The position numbers and the translations under genes were made by a program. From WTFY01 sp011523795 (GTDB taxonomy: Bacteria > Pseudomonadota > Gammaproteobacteria > UBA4575): a stretch of DNA of 64,000 bases. The notes beneath the pieces were generated by a model, which did not search any database, had not been told where the DNA came from, and saw nothing but the letters and a program-made list of their open reading frames with translations. Where the stretch lies: the NCBI GenBank assembly GCA_965207475.1, contig OZ242278.1, forward strand, positions 806,001-870,000, given 5' to 3'. This document shows positions 62,080 to 64,000 of this stretch, in pieces (position 1 is the first letter of the stretch; every line of letters starts with the position of its first letter).

Positions 62080-63180
62080 TCACCCGGACACATGCCGGTC
62101 CAGGTGCCTGATCTCGAAATCGCGCATGAACTCCGCCAGGCGTTCCACGCCCGCATCCGGCATGGCATTGTACAGGCTGGCACGGATTCCCCCTGCACTT
62201 CGATGGCCGCGCAGGCCATGCAGCCCGTTTTGCCCTGCCTCGGCTAGGAACAGCTCCTGCAAACCCTTATCCCTGATTTCAAAAGGTACATTGATCCTGG
62301 AGCGGAATTCTTCGACGACCCGGTTCCTGTACAACCGGCTTGAATCAAGCACCCCGTAAAGGATACCGGCACGACGCAGACTCCTTTCGTGCATGACCTG
62401 CACTCCCCCCTGACCCTTCACCCAGTCCAGAAGCACCTGCAACACATAGATCGCAAATACAGGGGGCGTGTTGACCATGGATTGCTCCCGCGCACAGCGC
62501 CGGTAGTCATTCAGCCGCGGGACCTGCTCGTTCACGAGGTCCACCCATTCTTTCCTGATGATGACGACACACAGGCCTGCAATCCCGAGGTTTTTCTGGG
62601 CACCGGCGTAGAGGACCGCGAACCTGCTGATCTCTACGGGACGCATAAGTACTGATGAGGTCATGTCGCATACCAGTGAACCCCGTGGCGTGTCGGGAAT
62701 TCCCGGAAATGCGATCCCTTCGACCGTCTCGTTGTCGCAATAATGCAGGTAAGCAGCCTTCGGATCCAGGCTCCATTCCCGTTCGGGTGCAATGGACAGG
62801 CCATCCTCTTCATGCAGGGCATGGATCTCCCGGATCCCCGCCAGCCTTTTTGCCTCCTCGGCAGCTCTCGCAGACCAGTACCCCGTGCACACGTAATCGG
62901 CACTGCGTCCAGAGCCAAGAAAATTAAGCGGCAGCATGGAAAACTGGCCGGTAGCCCCACCATGCATGAAAAGTACCGCATAATCCTCCGGGATCTGCAT
63001 CAGTTCACGCAGCAGGGATTCAGCATCCTCCCTGATTCCAGAGAAAACTTCTCCACGGTGAGGAAGTTCGATTACGGACAGCCCGGTACCCCGGCAGTTC
63101 AAGAACTCCCGCCTGATTTTCTCCAGCACCGGGCGAGGCAACGCCGCAGGACCGGCACCAAAATAAAAGATGTCCTGCAT
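62080..63180 (-). CDS. serC: phosphoserine aminotransferase
   Basis: PLP enzyme of serine synthesis, also used in pyridoxal phosphate synthesis with PdxJ. It has 366 residues. N-terminal FGAGPAALP, HGGATGQFSMLPLNFL (phosphate binding), CDMTSSVLMRPVEI with the Asp contacting PLP, and PLP-Lys in YAGAQKNLGIAG. It lies 93 bases after gyrA, the standard gyrA-serC order, but is cut off from pheA by the insertion. Confidence 0.96.
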   Translation of the reverse strand: MQDIFYFGAGPAALPRPVLEKIRREFLNCRGTGLSVIELPHRGEVFSGIREDAESLLRELMQIPEDYAVLFMHGGATGQFSMLPLNFLGSGRSADYVCTGYWSARAAEEAKRLAGIREIHALHEEDGLSIAPEREWSLDPKAAYLHYCDNETVEGIAFPGIPDTPRGSLVCDMTSSVLMRPVEISRFAVLYAGAQKNLGIAGLCVVIIRKEWVDLVNEQVPRLNDYRRCAREQSMVNTPPVFAIYVLQVLLDWVKGQGGVQVMHERSLRRAGILYGVLDSSRLYRNRVVEEFRSRINVPFEIRDKGLQELFLAEAGQNGLHGLRGHRSAGGIRASLYNAMPDAGVERLAEFMRDFEIRHLDRHVSG

Positions 63181-63273
63181 GGGTATCAGCGGTATCTTAC
63201 AGGAACTGCAGGCCGGTATGCCTGATCTCAGATTCCGGGCAGGCCATGCCCGAACTGACCAGCAAATGCTTTC

Positions 63274-64000
63274 TCAGTCAGTGTCATCGGCCAGGTTCTC
63301 GATCCTCTCGACCTCCACGAGCTGTTCTTCTTCGGCCAGGCGGATCAGTCTCACACCCTGGGTGTTGCGTCTCGTCCTGGAGACTCCCCCAACGGGCGTG
63401 CGCACCAGGGTCCCGCTGTTGGTGATCAGCATGATTTCATCATCGCAAGAGACCGCTATGGCACCGATCACCTTGCCGTTGCGCGGCCCGGTCTGGATGG
63501 TGATCACGCCCTTGCCGGCACGATTATGCACCGGGTATTCCTCGATTCCGGTGCGTTTCCCATACCCGTTTTCAGTGGCCACCAGGATTTCGGTCTCGCC
63601 CATGCCTGGCTTCAGGCTGAGCAGGCTTATGACACGCTGTCCCTCGTCCAGCCGGATTCCGCGCACACCCCGGCTGGTGCGCCCCGTGGCAGAAACGCTC
63701 TTTTCACTGAAACGGATTGCTTTGCCTGCATCGCTGACCATCAGAAGCTCGGTGTCTCCATGTGTCATCACAACATCAATAAGATAGTCGTTGTCACGCA
63801 GGTCCACCGCAATGATACCGCCGGCCCGAGGCCGGGAAAACGCGGTCAGACGGGTTTTCTTGACGGTGCCGCTGCTGGTTGCCATAACGACGTAGGCATC
63901 TTCCTGAAATTCCCTGACAGGCAGCACGGCATTGATTCGCTCCCCTTCCTGCAACGGCAGGAGGTTGACGATAGGCTTGCCGCGTGCCGTACGACCGGCT
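63274..64000 (-). CDS. gyrA: DNA gyrase subunit A, C-terminal part (continues past window end)
   Basis: The minus-strand frame is open to base 64000, reading ARGKPIVNLLPL before QEGERINAV, so the gene continues outside; about 242 C-terminal residues are visible. These are blades of the DNA-wrapping beta-pinwheel domain (repeats such as YVVMATSSGTVKKTRLTAF, ELLMVSDAGKAIRF, EILVATENGYGKRT, EIMLITNSGTLVRT), ending in a short acidic tail (NLADDTD). The GyrA box and the catalytic Tyr lie outside the window. Confidence 0.97.
   Translation of the reverse strand, partial: AGRTARGKPIVNLLPLQEGERINAVLPVREFQEDAYVVMATSSGTVKKTRLTAFSRPRAGGIIAVDLRDNDYLIDVVMTHGDTELLMVSDAGKAIRFSEKSVSATGRTSRGVRGIRLDEGQRVISLLSLKPGMGETEILVATENGYGKRTGIEEYPVHNRAGKGVITIQTGPRNGKVIGAIAVSCDDEIMLITNSGTLVRTPVGGVSRTRRNTQGVRLIRLAEEEQLVEVERIENLADDTD

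Noticed and set aside
1..64000. CRISPR array, prophage or complete insertion sequence
   Set aside because: No regularly spaced repeats, no phage structural or integrase genes and no intact transposase were found on either strand.

Overview
The window reads as a chromosomal segment of a gammaproteobacterium with moderate-to-high GC. The evidence is gene order: lpxA-fabZ-lpxD-skp-bamA-rseP-dxr-cdsA-uppS-frr-tsf-rpsB, map-glnD-dapC-dapD-dapE, acpS-pdxJ-recO-era-rnc-lepB, thrS-infC-rpmI-rplT-pheS-pheT-ihfA, and gyrA-serC...pheA-tyrA-aroA-cmk-rpsA-ihfB-lapA-lapB are gammaproteobacterial arrangements. I cannot assign it below class. Several expected neighbours are missing (pyrH between tsf and frr, lepA beside lepB), and the spaces between the housekeeping blocks hold broken genes and remnants, so the chromosome looks rearranged and locally decaying.

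Region by region. 1-13.8 kb: a large, mostly minus-strand envelope and translation block. It covers lipid A synthesis (LpxA, LpxD, LpxB and a DegT-type sugar aminotransferase that may be GnnB-like), outer-membrane assembly (Skp, BamA), site-2 protease RseP, isoprenoid and phospholipid precursors (Dxr, UppS, CdsA) and translation factors (Frr, Tsf, S2). 14-20.7 kb: a plus-strand run of map, glnD and the succinylase branch of lysine/diaminopimelate synthesis (dapC, dapD, dapE). 20.7-26.9 kb: minus-strand exonuclease, cysM and acpS-pdxJ-recO-era-rnc-lepB. 27.2-34.6 kb: tRNA-Pro, a MerR-type regulator, ihfA, pheT, pheS, rplT, rpmI, infC (AUU start) and thrS.

34.8-48.3 kb is the more accessory stretch. 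It holds a macrodomain protein, two paralogous outer-membrane barrel proteins 7 kb apart, a frameshifted GIY-YIG gene, tRNA-Val, uvrB, an aminotransferase, tRNA-Asn, a group II PLP decarboxylase, an unknown protein, regulator and transposase remnants, a DUF1499 gene, a purine-type permease and a CPA2 antiporter. 48.6-57.1 kb returns to housekeeping: galU, lapB-lapA, ihfB, rpsA, cmk, aroA, tyrA, pheA.

57.1-62.0 kb is an insertion between pheA and serC, which are normally adjacent. It starts with about 1 kb of AT-richer, gene-poor DNA. It contains a perfect Fur-box-like palindrome in front of an unknown 91-residue ORF, then a three-gene module: AMP-forming acyl ligase, fold-III PLP decarboxylase and an acyl carrier protein. 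These resemble the exosortase-A-associated versions of those families, but no exosortase is present here. This module is the best candidate for an under-described system: a carrier-protein-tethered activation and decarboxylation pathway, possibly iron-regulated. The window ends with serC and the C-terminal part of gyrA.
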